NCBI GenBank assembly: GCA_020830965.2
Contig: JACCFC020000006.1
Coordinates: 62,001-126,000, forward strand
DNA: 64,000 bases
Reading direction: 5' to 3'
Source of the DNA: Neisseriaceae bacterium TC5R-5
Lineage (GTDB): Bacteria > Pseudomonadota > Gammaproteobacteria > Burkholderiales > Chromobacteriaceae
The notes beneath the pieces are model-generated. The model was not told where the DNA came from. It did no database searches and saw only the letters and a list, made by a program, of their open reading frames with translations. The translations under genes were made by a program, and so were the position numbers. This document shows, in pieces, positions 48,210 through 58,527 of this stretch (within the stretch, counting starts at the first letter, position 1; each line of letters starts with the position of its first letter).

Positions 48210-50414
48210 ATGGTGTCTGTTACCCGTCCTATGGCTGATACCTTGGCCGATGCGTCAAAGCCGCAACAATGGCTGGCGCAGCTCTCTGCTGCCTTGCCTG
48301 AGTCCGAACGTACTTTATTGGTATGTGCTTTTGAGGAGGCGCGCCAGTTATATGGTGGCAAAGTATTGCCCCATACCGGTGAGGATATGTTTAGTCACGC
48401 GGTAGCGGCCGCAGCGATTGTGGCGGACCTCGATTTACTACCTGATGCCATTATTGCAACGCTGTTGTTTGCTGCCCCTGACTATCTGTCTGACTGGCAA
48501 TCCCGATTAAGCGAGCGCTTTGGTTCGTCTGTGCGAATCTTGCTTGAGGGAGTGAATGGTGTACGCCGTATTACTGAGCTAGCGCGCATCGATCAATACT
48601 CTACGGCAGAGGACAGGGCTCTGCAGGCAGAAAGTATGCGCAAGATGCTGCTGGCGATGGTGGCGGATATCCGGGTGGTGCTGATCAAGTTGGCTTGGCG
48701 TACGCAGACGATGCACTATCTGGCTAAAGTCACGGATGAAAGCGTACGTCGGCGTTTGGCAGCAGAAACACTCGATTTGTTTGCGCCATTAGCCAACCGT
48801 TTAGGGGTGTGGCAGTTGAAGTGGGAACTGGAGGATTTGGGTTTTCGCCATACCGACCCTGAAAACTACAAACGTATTGCCTATCTGTTAGATGGGCGAC
48901 GCTTAGAGCGTATTGATTATATTGGTCGGGTGCTCGATTCTTTGCGCCAGGCCTTGCAGCAGGCCGGTATTAAAGCGGAGGTAGCGGGCCGACCCAAGCA
49001 CATCTTCTCTATCTGGAAGAAGATGAAGCAGAAGAAGCTCGATTTTTCTGAGTTATATGATATTCGTGCGGTGCGTATCCTAGTGGAGAAACTACCTGAG
49101 TGCTATACGGTGCTGGGCATTATCCACGGTATGTGGCAGCCGATACCCGGCGAGTTTGACGACTATATCTCCCATCCTAAGGGGAATAATTATCGTAGCT
49201 TGCATACCGCCGTGATTGGACCGGAGGATAAGGCGCTGGAAGTGCAGATTCGTACCTTTGAGATGCACGAGCATGCTGAGTTTGGCGTTGCCGCCCACTG
49301 GCGTTATAAGGAGGGGGGCAAGGGGGATGCCATTTATGAAGAGAAAATTGCCTGGTTGCGTCAGTTGTTGGATTGGCGTGAAGAGGTGGCCGACCGTGAG
49401 GGCTTGGCCGAAGCATTTAAAACCGAGTTATTTGCCGACACCATTTATGTGCTGACTCCTCATGGCAGAGTGCTGGCCTTACCTAGTGGCGCAACCGCCA
49501 TCGATTTCGCCTACGCGGTTCATACCGACCTAGGGCACCGCTGTCGGGGTGCGAAAGTGGAGGGGCAGATTGTGCCGCTGTCGACTCCTTTGCAGAATGG
49601 TCAACGTGTCGAAATCCTGACGGCAAAGGAAGGCAAACCTTCGGTTAACTGGTTGCATGATGGCTGGGTCAAGAGCCGGCGTGCCATCGCTAAAATTCGC
49701 CAATATATTCGTCTGCTGAATGCCGATACGGTGCGCGAAACCGGCAAGAGTTTATTTGAACGCGAATTGGCGCGGCATCCGGATAGCCGTCCTAATTTGT
49801 TGGCGCTGGCGGAGAAGCTGGGGTATGCCAGCTTAGAAGATTTGTATGCGGCTTTAGGGCATGGGGAGTTGACGACGCGTAGTGTCGCGAAAATGTTAGC
49901 GAGTTTTGCCGCACCAGTACCTGTTGCTCTACCGCCAGCCAGCCTGGTTAGGGCTAGTAAAGCCGCTTATGACAGTGGCGGGATACTGATAGAGGGGGTC
50001 GATAATCTGATGACGGTGTTGGCCAGATGTTGTAAACCGGCACCACCGGATGTGGTGTTGGGTTTTGTCACCAAAGGCCGTGGCATTTCGATTCATCGCA
50101 ATAATTGTTTGACCCTGAAAAAACTATTGCAAGCCGCGCCAGAACGGGTGATTACTGCAGAATGGGGGGAACAGAAGGAGAGTGTGTTTCCTATCGATAT
50201 TGAACTTGTGACAGATGATCGCCCTGGCTTATTGCACAATTTATCTGATGTGTTGTCGCGTGAGAAACTGAACCTGATTGGGATGCATACCTTGGTGCGC
50301 CAGCAGCGTACTAAATTGCGTTTCACCATAGAGGTGCGCCAAGTGCACGATATTGGGCGTATTTTATCGCGCCTGATGGAGTTGCCGGGTGTTTACGAGG
50401 CGTGGCGAGCATGA
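48210..50414 (+). CDS. relA: GTP pyrophosphokinase RelA (ppGpp synthetase I)
   Basis: Ribosome-associated (p)ppGpp synthetase of 734 residues. The N-terminal HD-like region is degenerate (LLFAAPDYLSDW in place of the HDxxED motif), so it should only synthesise. The synthetase domain has GRPKHIFSIWKKMKQKKLDFSELYDIRAVRI and YISHPKGNNYRSLHTAV. TGS (DTIYVLTPHGRVLALPSGATAIDFAYAVH), a conserved cysteine pair (ARCCKP) and a C-terminal ACT domain complete it. The ATG at 48210 is preferred to the TTG at 48204. It is divergent from rfbB. Confidence 0.93.
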   Translation: MVSVTRPMADTLADASKPQQWLAQLSAALPESERTLLVCAFEEARQLYGGKVLPHTGEDMFSHAVAAAAIVADLDLLPDAIIATLLFAAPDYLSDWQSRLSERFGSSVRILLEGVNGVRRITELARIDQYSTAEDRALQAESMRKMLLAMVADIRVVLIKLAWRTQTMHYLAKVTDESVRRRLAAETLDLFAPLANRLGVWQLKWELEDLGFRHTDPENYKRIAYLLDGRRLERIDYIGRVLDSLRQALQQAGIKAEVAGRPKHIFSIWKKMKQKKLDFSELYDIRAVRILVEKLPECYTVLGIIHGMWQPIPGEFDDYISHPKGNNYRSLHTAVIGPEDKALEVQIRTFEMHEHAEFGVAAHWRYKEGGKGDAIYEEKIAWLRQLLDWREEVADREGLAEAFKTELFADTIYVLTPHGRVLALPSGATAIDFAYAVHTDLGHRCRGAKVEGQIVPLSTPLQNGQRVEILTAKEGKPSVNWLHDGWVKSRRAIAKIRQYIRLLNADTVRETGKSLFERELARHPDSRPNLLALAEKLGYASLEDLYAALGHGELTTRSVAKMLASFAAPVPVALPPASLVRASKAAYDSGGILIEGVDNLMTVLARCCKPAPPDVVLGFVTKGRGISIHRNNCLTLKKLLQAAPERVITAEWGEQKESVFPIDIELVTDDRPGLLHNLSDVLSREKLNLIGMHTLVRQQRTKLRFTIEVRQVHDIGRILSRLMELPGVYEAWRA

Positions 50415-50495
50415 TGTGAAACGCCTGCTTGTCTTTCTGGGTGACGAGTTCTACCATGGCGGCCTTTCGTTGTTAGTAAGAAGCGTGGGGTGTTT

Positions 50496-51266
50496 ATGAC
50501 CGTCTCTTTAATATCAATGGCACAGCGGGTGCTGTCGCTAATCGATTTAACTTCCTTGAATGATGACGATACTGCGGCCGATATCATGGCCTTGTGCCAG
50601 CAAGCGGGTAGCCGTTTCGGGACGGTGGCGGCGGTGTGCGTTTATCCTGCTTTTGTCGCGCTGGCCAAGCAAAGTTTGCAGGAGCGCGGGCTGGCTCAGG
50701 TGCGCGTAGCAACGGTGAGTAATTTCCCTGCCGGCGGGGACGATATTGCCCTAGCTGCGGCGGAAACCTCGGCGGCCATTGCTGCCGGAGCGGATGAGGT
50801 AGATGTGGTGTTTCCTTATCGTGCCTTGCTGATGGGTAAGGGCGGGCTGGGGGCAGATTTGCTTGCTGCTTGCAAGCTGGCTTGTCAGGGTAAGACGCTG
50901 AAAGTCATCATCGAGAGTGGTGAGTTAGCTGATGAAAAACTGATTCGCCAAGCCAGTGTGTTGGCGATGGATGCTGGAGCAGATTTTTTGAAAACCTCAA
51001 CAGGTAAAGTCGCGGTGAATGCGACTTTACCTGCGGCCAGAGTGATGCTGGAGGCGATTCGTGATGCGGGTGGACATTGTGGTTTCAAGGCGGCAGGTGG
51101 TGTACGCACCTTGAGCCAGGCTTTAGCTTATATTGAATTGGCGGAGAGCTTGTTAGGGGCAGACTGGGTCAGCGCACAGCGTTTTCGTTTTGGTGCTTCT
51201 GCCTTATTGGGCAGTGTGCAGGCAGTGATTGCGGGCCAGGCGGCGGATTCTGCTGCTCAGTATTGA
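50496..51266 (+). CDS. deoC: Deoxyribose-phosphate aldolase
   Basis: Class I aldolase of 256 residues cleaving 2-deoxyribose-5-phosphate to acetaldehyde and glyceraldehyde-3-phosphate. The Schiff-base lysine is in DFLKTSTGK near residue 165; [23 protein letters not shown] and [11 protein letters not shown] also match the E. coli-type DeoC. The GTG at 50490 would add two residues; GGGG at 50487-50490 fits the ATG at 50496. Followed by a MITE-like repeat and then deoB. Confidence 0.93.
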   Translation: MTVSLISMAQRVLSLIDLTSLNDDDTAADIMALCQQAGSRFGTVAAVCVYPAFVALAKQSLQERGLAQVRVATVSNFPAGGDDIALAAAETSAAIAAGADEVDVVFPYRALLMGKGGLGADLLAACKLACQGKTLKVIIESGELADEKLIRQASVLAMDAGADFLKTSTGKVAVNATLPAARVMLEAIRDAGGHCGFKAAGGVRTLSQALAYIELAESLLGADWVSAQRFRFGASALLGSVQAVIAGQAADSAAQY

Positions 51267-51279
51267 AGTGTGGACATAT

Positions 51280-51406
51280 TTAAGAGCCGCTAACAAGACC
51301 TCGAAGAACCCCTGCGTCAAGACGCGCCGGCGCAGACAGTAAGACAGTGCCAGTGGTACGGCAAGGAGGCACAACGCGGGGTCAGTGGGTTTGTTAGCTG
51401 TTCTAA
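51280..51406 (-). repeat. MITE-like repeat, copy 3
   Basis: A 127-base element bounded by TAAGAGCCGCTAACAAGACC and, inverted, GTTAGCTGTTCTAA. In reverse orientation its interior aligns with copy 1 (GCCTCCTTGCCGTAC, CTGTCTGC, GGCGCG). It begins 14 bases after the deoC stop and separates deoC from deoB. Confidence 0.75.
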
Positions 51407-51472
51407 AGAAAAAGTACTTGTTTTGCCGGGCAATAGCTTGTGATCGGCAAAAGGTTTAGAGGTAACAGTGTG

Positions 51473-52687
51473 ATGAAGCGAGTGATTATTTTGGTATTGG
51501 ATTCGCTGGGCATTGGTGCAGCGGCGGATGCAGAGAAGTTTGGTGATGTTGGTAGCAATACCTTGGGACATATTGCGATGGCGGCAGCGGCGGGTAAGGC
51601 CGATATCGGGCGTAGCGGTTGTCTGCATCTGCCCAATTTGTCGCGCATGGGGCTTGGCCATGCCTGTCAGCTTTCCTCCGCGTATTTTCCCGAAGGAATG
51701 GATGCCAGTGCACCACTGGCTGCCTATGGTTATGCCCGCGAGTTGTCCAGCGGCAAAGATACGCCTTCGGGGCATTGGGAAATTGCCGGCGTGCCGGTTT
51801 TATTTGATTGGGGTTATTTTGTCGATAAGACCAATAGCTTTCCGCCAGATCTGCTGTCTGAGCTGGTAAAACGGGCGGGCTTGCCGGGTTATCTGGGTAA
51901 TTGTCATGCATCCGGTACCGAAATTCTTGATCGTCTTGGTGAAGAGCATATGCGTAGTGGCAAGCCGATCTTTTATACTTCGGCCGACTCGGTGTTTCAG
52001 ATTGCCTGCCATGAAGAAACGTTTGGTCTGGAGCGGTTGTACCAATTGTGCCAGCTCAGTCGCGAATTGCTGGAACCTTATAATATCGGCCGGGTGATTG
52101 CCCGGCCTTTTGTCGGCGATGCTCGTGGCTTGTTTGTCCGCACCGGCAATCGTCGGGATTTGGCTTTGCCACCGCCGGCGAAAACGGTGTTGCAAAAAAT
52201 GGCCGAGGCGGGTGGTCAGGTGGTGTCGGTAGGCAAGATTGCCGATATTTATGCACATATTGGTATTACTGAACAGCGTAAGGCTACCGGTTTTGACGAA
52301 ATCTGGGATGCAACGCTGGGGGCGATGCGCGAGCATGCCGGCCCGGCCATTATTATGGCCAATTTTGTCGATTTTGATTCCAGCTATGGGCATCGCCGTG
52401 ATCTGGCCGGTTATGCTCGTGCTTTAGAGCAATTTGATACACGCTTACCGGAAGTGATGGCGGCGTTAACTGAAGAAGATATTCTGATTCTGACGGCGGA
52501 TCATGGGTGCGACCCTAGCTGGGTGGGCTCTGAGCATACCCGTGAGCATATTCCTGTGCTGTGTTATGGCCAGCAAGTGCCGGCTGGTTCAATAGGTGAG
52601 CGTGCTACGTTTGCCGATATCGGTCAGACCACAGCCCATCATTTGGGCTTGTCAGCGATGGATTATGGCACTGCCTTTTTATCGTAA
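51473..52687 (+). CDS. deoB: Phosphopentomutase
   Basis: Alkaline-phosphatase-superfamily mutase of 404 residues interconverting (deoxy)ribose-1-phosphate and -5-phosphate. The N-terminal metal motif is [28 protein letters not shown], with the threonine/serine region in [15 protein letters not shown]. Metal ligands near the C-terminus are in [25 protein letters not shown]. The upstream start at 51440 is rejected: AGAGG at 51458-51462 fits the ATG at 51473. It links DeoC to DeoD in deoxynucleoside catabolism. Confidence 0.94.
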   Translation: MKRVIILVLDSLGIGAAADAEKFGDVGSNTLGHIAMAAAAGKADIGRSGCLHLPNLSRMGLGHACQLSSAYFPEGMDASAPLAAYGYARELSSGKDTPSGHWEIAGVPVLFDWGYFVDKTNSFPPDLLSELVKRAGLPGYLGNCHASGTEILDRLGEEHMRSGKPIFYTSADSVFQIACHEETFGLERLYQLCQLSRELLEPYNIGRVIARPFVGDARGLFVRTGNRRDLALPPPAKTVLQKMAEAGGQVVSVGKIADIYAHIGITEQRKATGFDEIWDATLGAMREHAGPAIIMANFVDFDSSYGHRRDLAGYARALEQFDTRLPEVMAALTEEDILILTADHGCDPSWVGSEHTREHIPVLCYGQQVPAGSIGERATFADIGQTTAHHLGLSAMDYGTAFLS

Positions 52688-52715
52688 TTTAAATTGAAAC
52701 TTTAAGGATGACTTT

Positions 52716-53426
52716 ATGGCTACGCCACATATCAGTGCTAATGCAGGTGATTTTGCCGAAACAGTATTAATGCCCGGTGACCCGCTACGGGCCAAGGTGA
52801 TTGCCGATGCTTTCTTGCAAGATGCCCAACAGGTAACCACTGTGCGCAATATGCTCGGCTATACCGGTACTTATCAGGGCAAGCGTTTGTCGGTGATGGC
52901 GCACGGTATGGGCATTCCTTCAGCCAGTATTTATGTGACTGAACTGGTGCAGCAGTATGGGGTGAAAAATATCATTCGGGTAGGGTCCTGTGGTGCGGTG
53001 ACTGCGGATGTCAAGTTGCGTGAAATCTATCTGGCGATGGGCGCCTCAACGGATAGCAAGGTCAATCGTCTGCGTTTTATGGATCATGATTTTGCGGCGC
53101 TGGCGGATTATGAGTTGTTGCGCACCGCCGCGGACATCGCAGCCAAGCAGGGCCGTGCTATCACCGTGGGCAATGTATTCTCTACCGACTTATTTTATGG
53201 CGTACAGCCTGATTTGCTGACCGTGTTGGCCAAAATGCAGATAAAGGTCATTGAAATGGAGTTGGCCGGGATTTACAGCGTTGCTGCACAGTATGGTGCT
53301 CGTGCACTGGGTATTTTGACTGTGTCAGACATTATCCCGACAGGTGAGGCCACTTCGGCGGAAGAGCGGCAAACTAGTTTTACCGAAATGATGGAGCTGG
53401 CGCTAGCGACAGCGTTAGAGTTGTAA
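52716..53426 (+). CDS. deoD: Purine nucleoside phosphorylase DeoD-type
   Basis: Hexameric purine nucleoside phosphorylase of 236 residues that splits (deoxy)purine nucleosides to base and pentose-1-phosphate. [27 protein letters not shown] at the N-terminus, [16 protein letters not shown]-like segment near residue 65, IRVGSCGAV, and [17 protein letters not shown] near 180 are diagnostic. TTTAAGGA lies before the ATG. Last gene of the deoC-deoB-deoD set; the base it frees can enter Hpt (14.3 kb). Confidence 0.94.
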   Translation: MATPHISANAGDFAETVLMPGDPLRAKVIADAFLQDAQQVTTVRNMLGYTGTYQGKRLSVMAHGMGIPSASIYVTELVQQYGVKNIIRVGSCGAVTADVKLREIYLAMGASTDSKVNRLRFMDHDFAALADYELLRTAADIAAKQGRAITVGNVFSTDLFYGVQPDLLTVLAKMQIKVIEMELAGIYSVAAQYGARALGILTVSDIIPTGEATSAEERQTSFTEMMELALATALEL

Positions 53427-53490
53427 ATAGCTTAATGGACAGGCATTTTTGCCCGCAGTGTTGTTTTTTGTTGCGCCGCACAAAAAAAGC

Positions 53491-53519
53491 TTGTCAAAAA
53501 TAAAACCCATGTGAATAAT
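53491..53519 (+). promoter_or_regulatory. Sigma-70-type promoter of the candidate small RNA
   Basis: TTGTCA at 53491-53496 and AATAAT at 53514-53519 are each one base from consensus (TTGACA differs at the A/T position pair; TATAAT at one) with the ideal 17-base spacer. Predicted start near 53526. Confidence 0.55.
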
Positions 53520-53525
53520 GGTGAA

Positions 53526-53630
53526 TGCATCAAAACGCCGTGTGCATGGTGTGCGTTTTGGTGTTGTCTCCTCTATCCACTATAACTGGTGGAATTCAGC
53601 GCAACACAGTCTGTGTTGCGCTTTTTTTTT
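53526..53630 (+). ncRNA. Candidate small RNA between deoD and gdhB
   Basis: About 105 bases bounded by the promoter above and a strong terminator. The first stem is CAAAACGC at 53531-53538 with GCGTTTTG at 53553-53560. A single-stranded CU-rich stretch, TCTCCTCT at 53567-53574, follows; it is complementary to Shine-Dalgarno-like sequences, as seeds of many trans-acting sRNAs are. Then comes a small CCAC...GTGG stem and the terminator. No ORF is present. Known sRNA families do not come to mind; it could alternatively be just the deoD 3' end. Confidence 0.5.
53598..53630 (+). terminator. Strong rho-independent terminator
   Basis: GCGCAACACAG at 53599-53609 pairs perfectly with CTGTGTTGCGC at 53611-53621, followed by nine T. 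It serves the candidate sRNA and possibly deoD. Confidence 0.92.
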
Positions 53631-53660
53631 ATCGAATCGATAAGTTATGTGTGATAGTCG

Positions 53661-53687
53661 CAAAAAAACCGGCCCTATTGGGCCGGT
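53661..53687 (-). terminator. Terminator after gdhB
   Basis: ACCGGCCC at 53668-53675 pairs with GGGCCGGT at 53680-53687 around TATT; on the minus strand seven T follow. It lies 20 bases past the gdhB stop. Confidence 0.88.
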
Positions 53688-53706
53688 GAGATGCTCAATC
53701 GTTCTT

Positions 53707-56700
53707 TTAAGAGAGTAAGTGATTATTCAATTCACGCATGCCTGCGGAGAGCATGGCTAAGTCGAGATTGCTGAAAGACTGTAACTCGGCAAACATCTGC
53801 GCGCAGACTTCCACCGCCGGCTGTCGATGTTGCAGCCAGAGTTCAGCAAAATTGGCCGCGTCGTTCCCATTCTGTCGGGCCAGCTTGCTCAAATTGCTAT
53901 GTAGTCGATACAGGTCATCGCGTAAGGCTGAGCGCGCCAGTGATTGCCAGCGATTATCGCGTGGTAAACGGGTAATGGCATCGCGCAACCAGTCCAGTTG
54001 CAAGGTGCGACCGAGCTGGAAATAATTCTGCGCAACCTGCTCCAGCGATAGCTTGCTGTTGTCAGCAATATCGATGATATCCATCAGCGGTACCGCAAAC
54101 TCGAGTCTGGCCAGCAACTGTGTCAAAGCCGCTGGCATGCCGGGCTGATTGAGTCGTTCTTCCAACTGTGCGACACCGGCATAGTCTACGCTGGCGATGA
54201 GTTGTGCCAGGTTAGTCAGTAACAGTTGCACCTTATTGGCATACTGTTCGATGACGGCATTGACTGAGCTAAACGGACGCTTGCTGCGTAGCACCCAGCG
54301 GGTAATGCGTTCTATCAGCGTGCGCACCAGCACCATTAACTCCACTTGTTGTTCCGCCGCAATCTTATTGTCCAGTGCCTCAATTTGTCCCCATAAATGC
54401 TCGGCATCAAACACACGGCAGGCTATCCACCAAGCCCGGGCAATGTCGCCAGCGGAGAAGGGGGACTCTTCCTGCATGCGGAAGACAAAAGTGGTGCCCA
54501 TGCGGTTGATGATCTGGTTGGCCAGTTGATTGGCAATGATTTCGCGCTTGAGCTGATGCTGTTGCATCTGCTCTCCAAAGCGTTGCTGCAAAGGTTTGGG
54601 GAAGTAGTTCAGCAACACCGATAGAAAATCAGGGTCATCTGGCACATCGGTGGCCAAAATAGCTTGGTCGAGCGAGATTTTGCTATAGGACAGCAAGACG
54701 GCAGTTTCCGGTACGGTGAGGCCTTGTCGAGCCAAGCGCCGCTCATTGATTTGCGTTTCCGAAGGCAGGTATTCGATTTCGCGATTCAATTCGCCGGTTT
54801 TTTCCATATGGGTAATCATGCGGGCATGGGTACTCAGCATCGCGGCTGACTCCTGGCGTTTGATCGCCAGGATTTGCGTTTGCAGGACATTGTTGCGTAA
54901 GACCAGTTGACCGACTTCAGCGGTCATGTCAGCCAGTAAGACATTGCGTTGTTTTAGGGTCATATCGCCGGCTTGTATCACTGCGCCTAGCAGAATCTTG
55001 ATATTCACCTCGTGGTCGGAGCAGTCGACGCCAGCAGAATTATCAATCGCATCGGTAGCGATACGGCCTCCGGTGGCTAGTTCGAATTCGACGCGGCCTA
55101 ATTGCGTACAAGTCAGGTTACCGCCTTCGGTGACTACTCGGGCCTGTATATCGCGGCCATCCACCCGTACCGGATCGTTAGCGCGGTCACGGGCATCGGC
55201 ATGGCTTTGTGTGGATGCCTTGACGTAAGTGCCGATACCGCCGTTGTAGAGCAGATCTACCTTGGCCTTCAGCAGGCAATGGATCAATTCATTGGGGGCC
55301 ATGCTGTCCTGTTCGGTTTCCAGCCAGGCTTTGATCTCGGCGGATAGCGGAATGGACTTGGCCGAGCGTTCGAAGACCCCGCCACCTTTGGAAATCAATT
55401 CACGCTGGTAATCATGCCAGCTGGAACGCGGCAGATTAAAAAGCCGTTTACGCTCGGCATAGCTCTTTGCTGCATCCGGGCTAGGATCAAGGAAGATGTG
55501 CAAGTGATTAAAAGCGGCTTTCAGACAGATATGTTCGGATAGCAGCATGCCGTTACCAAACACATCACCGGCCATATCGCCGATACCTACGACGGTAAAG
55601 TCTTGCTCCTGAGTATTAATGCCCAGGTGGCGGAAATGGCGTTTGACTGACTCCCAGGCACCGCGAGCGGTAATTCCCATGCCTTTGTGGTCGTAACCGG
55701 CAGAACCGCCGGAAGCAAACGCATCACCCAACCAGAAACCATACTCGGCGGATATCCCGTTCGCGATATCCGAGAAGGTGGCCGTGCCCTTGTCGGCAGC
55801 GACGACCAGATACGGATCATCTGCATCCAGGCGACGTACATCGCTTGGCGGCACCACGGTGCCGTTGACCAGATTGTCGGTAACATCCAGCAAGGCGGAG
55901 ATAAAAATTTTGTAGCATGCCACCCCTTCGGCCAAAAAGGCTTCTCGATCTGCCGGGGAGGGGAGTTGTTTACCGACAAAGCCACCCTTGGAACCCATAG
56001 GAACGATGACGGCGTTTTTGACCATCTGCGCCTTCACTAGGCCGAGCACCTCGGTACGGAAGTCTTCCATGCGGTCTGACCAGCGCAGCCCGCCACGCGC
56101 GACTTTCGAGCCGCGCAAATGCACGCCCTCTACTCGTGGGCTGTAAACCCAGATTTCAAACATGGGGCGGGGTTGTGGCAGGAAAGGAATTTCATTGGAG
56201 GCCAGTTTAAAGGCCATAGATGGCTTGAAGTCACCAGCAGCTGTTTTTTGCCAGAAATTAGTGCGTCGAATGGCCAGAATCAGCGATAAGAAGCCATTGA
56301 AGATGCGGTCTTCATCCAGATTGGCAACATTGTCTAACTGCTGCTGAATCTGATTCAGCAGTTTGCTGACTTTTTGCTCATCAAGCTGCTTGGGGTCTAG
56401 GCGATGAAGAAATAGGTCAACCAGTGAGCGGGTAATCAGCGGGTAGTTGACCAGGCATTGCTCAATATAGTTCTGGCTGAAGGTTAGCCCACCCTGGCGT
56501 AAATACTTGGCCAAGGCGCGTAGTAGCGAGATTTCACGCCAGTCCAGGCCAGCCAACAAGGCTAGGCGGTTAAAGCCATCACTTTCGCAGTGCTTGGCGA
56601 GGACGTGAGTGAGTAGCTCCTGGAAGTCATGCTGTACTTCATCACTGGCCATTTGTTCTTCGGCTTGGCCTACATCCAGACCGAAGTCGCTAATCCACGC

Positions 56701-58527
56701 CACGCTACCATCGCTGCGCTGTATGCAGTAAGGATGTTCGTCTCGTACCTTGATGCCCATGTTTTCCAGGATAGGCAAGCTGGCCGATAGGCTAAGTGCT
56801 TGTGATTCATGGAATAATTTCAGATTAAACGGGCTGGTGTTGCGGTGGAACGGGCGGTACAGCTTCATCGATAACGGTGATGTTGGACTGAGTGTTTCCA
56901 GATTTTGAATGTCGGATAGCGCATTGCGTATCGAAAACTCTTCGCGATAGGCGGTGGGGAAGGCATTGCGGTAACGATTAAACAGCACATTGCCCTGTTC
57001 TTCGCCATGCGTTTCTATCAGTAACTGGTGTAATTGCTCCACCCAGCCACGTGTTAATCGGGCAATTTCTGTCTCGATTTCCGAGACATTAAACTCGACC
57101 AGTTTGACGGTATCGGTGCGGATAATATAGTGGACGCGCGCTAGTGAGCTATCGCTGATTTGCACGCTAAACTCGGCATGGCTGCCTTGAAACGCCTGGA
57201 GTAAGGCCTTTTCGATTTTCAGGCGTATTTCGGTGTTAAAGCTGTCGCGTGGTACATAAACCAGGCAACTGACGTAACGATGGTAACGGTCAGTGCGGAC
57301 AAACAAACGCACTCTAGGACGCTCCTGCAGGCTGACAATGCCTTCGGCTATAGGGCCCAAGACCTCGACAGGTATTTGAAATAATTCATCACGCGGATAG
57401 TTCTCCAGTACAAAGCTCAGTGTTTTGGCCTTGTAGCTATTGTCGACATAATCACAGTTACGGATAACGGCAGCGATTTTCTGTCGGAGAATTGGTATAT
57501 CTTTAGGCAAAGTCTGGTAGGCATGCGCTGTGTAGAGGCCCAGGAAGCGGCGTTCTCCAATGACCTCACCCTTGTTGTTAAAACGTTTGATACCGACAAA
57601 ATCAATGTAGGCGGAGCGGTGGATATTGGAGCGGGTTTGCGATTTGTTGAGGATGATCAGTAGCGGCTGATAGGCGAGTTCGCGTAGTTCAGGAGGTAGC
57701 TGTTCAAAACTGGCGGAGTATTCCTTATCACCTTGATCACGCAAGATGCCGAGGCCGGAGTTTCTGACAATTTTCAGACTGTCCTGACCATCACGGCGTA
57801 GTAGATCGTAATCACAATATCCCAAAAACAGAAAATTACGTGAATCCATCCACTTGAGAAAATCGACTGCTTCTGACGGCTCGGTTTGATTGGCATCCGC
57901 TCCTTGTCGTTGGGCCAGTTCCTGGCTGATGGTGCTCAGCCTTTCACGCATTTGTGGTTCGTCGCTTACTACCAGTCGAATGTCGGTCAGTATCCGGTTA
58001 AGATCCGCTTCCAGATTTTTAAGAATCTCCAGGTCGCTGACGCGATCAATCTGTACGTGAATGAAAGACTCCAACGGCAGGCTGCGATCCTGGGTACGTT
58101 TCACCTGTTGTATCAAACCGGATTTATCCCGTTCTACCGAAAGTACCGGGTGAATCAGCAAGTGCAGGTTCAGGTTGTAACGGCTAAGCAGCATGGCGAT
58201 GGAGTCAATCAAGAACGGCATATCATCGTTAATGATCTCAATCACGGTATGGGTGCTTTGCCAACCGTCACGTTCAAAGTCGGGGTTGTAAATACGGGCT
58301 TTGTGCTGACCGATACTTCGCTTGGCACTAAAGCTATAATGCGCGGCCATCGCACCAAACAAATCTAATGAAGAAAATTGTCGTAAATCTGCGTGCTCGG
58401 CTTCTTCAAAATAGATAGGGAAAAAAGAGGAAAGCTGCTGTTTTTCCTTGGCTGAAAGTTTGTTTTCAGCAATAGCCTGAATATCGGTAATCAGGTTTGC
58501 CAGCTCGGTTTTATTGGTCAGCGACAT
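53707..58527 (-). CDS. gdhB: NAD-specific glutamate dehydrogenase, large (GdhB, ~180 kDa type)
   Basis: Very large catabolic glutamate dehydrogenase of 1606 residues that deaminates glutamate to 2-oxoglutarate with NAD. N-terminal regulatory ACT-like segments (THTVIEIINDDMPFLIDSIAMLLSRYNL near residue 75) cover about the first 700 residues. The catalytic core follows (KVARGGLRWSDRMEDFRTEVLGLVKAQMVKNAVIVPMGSKGGFV around 820-860; GIGDMAGDVFGNGML near 990), then GGIGTYVKAS and the C-terminal helical domain. The length matches the GdhB/DUF1484-like class. It faces away from the aot operon; in Pseudomonas gdhB is arginine-inducible through ArgR. Confidence 0.94.
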   Translation of the reverse strand: MSLTNKTELANLITDIQAIAENKLSAKEKQQLSSFFPIYFEEAEHADLRQFSSLDLFGAMAAHYSFSAKRSIGQHKARIYNPDFERDGWQSTHTVIEIINDDMPFLIDSIAMLLSRYNLNLHLLIHPVLSVERDKSGLIQQVKRTQDRSLPLESFIHVQIDRVSDLEILKNLEADLNRILTDIRLVVSDEPQMRERLSTISQELAQRQGADANQTEPSEAVDFLKWMDSRNFLFLGYCDYDLLRRDGQDSLKIVRNSGLGILRDQGDKEYSASFEQLPPELRELAYQPLLIILNKSQTRSNIHRSAYIDFVGIKRFNNKGEVIGERRFLGLYTAHAYQTLPKDIPILRQKIAAVIRNCDYVDNSYKAKTLSFVLENYPRDELFQIPVEVLGPIAEGIVSLQERPRVRLFVRTDRYHRYVSCLVYVPRDSFNTEIRLKIEKALLQAFQGSHAEFSVQISDSSLARVHYIIRTDTVKLVEFNVSEIETEIARLTRGWVEQLHQLLIETHGEEQGNVLFNRYRNAFPTAYREEFSIRNALSDIQNLETLSPTSPLSMKLYRPFHRNTSPFNLKLFHESQALSLSASLPILENMGIKVRDEHPYCIQRSDGSVAWISDFGLDVGQAEEQMASDEVQHDFQELLTHVLAKHCESDGFNRLALLAGLDWREISLLRALAKYLRQGGLTFSQNYIEQCLVNYPLITRSLVDLFLHRLDPKQLDEQKVSKLLNQIQQQLDNVANLDEDRIFNGFLSLILAIRRTNFWQKTAAGDFKPSMAFKLASNEIPFLPQPRPMFEIWVYSPRVEGVHLRGSKVARGGLRWSDRMEDFRTEVLGLVKAQMVKNAVIVPMGSKGGFVGKQLPSPADREAFLAEGVACYKIFISALLDVTDNLVNGTVVPPSDVRRLDADDPYLVVAADKGTATFSDIANGISAEYGFWLGDAFASGGSAGYDHKGMGITARGAWESVKRHFRHLGINTQEQDFTVVGIGDMAGDVFGNGMLLSEHICLKAAFNHLHIFLDPSPDAAKSYAERKRLFNLPRSSWHDYQRELISKGGGVFERSAKSIPLSAEIKAWLETEQDSMAPNELIHCLLKAKVDLLYNGGIGTYVKASTQSHADARDRANDPVRVDGRDIQARVVTEGGNLTCTQLGRVEFELATGGRIATDAIDNSAGVDCSDHEVNIKILLGAVIQAGDMTLKQRNVLLADMTAEVGQLVLRNNVLQTQILAIKRQESAAMLSTHARMITHMEKTGELNREIEYLPSETQINERRLARQGLTVPETAVLLSYSKISLDQAILATDVPDDPDFLSVLLNYFPKPLQQRFGEQMQQHQLKREIIANQLANQIINRMGTTFVFRMQEESPFSAGDIARAWWIACRVFDAEHLWGQIEALDNKIAAEQQVELMVLVRTLIERITRWVLRSKRPFSSVNAVIEQYANKVQLLLTNLAQLIASVDYAGVAQLEERLNQPGMPAALTQLLARLEFAVPLMDIIDIADNSKLSLEQVAQNYFQLGRTLQLDWLRDAITRLPRDNRWQSLARSALRDDLYRLHSNLSKLARQNGNDAANFAELWLQHRQPAVEVCAQMFAELQSFSNLDLAMLSAGMRELNNHLLS

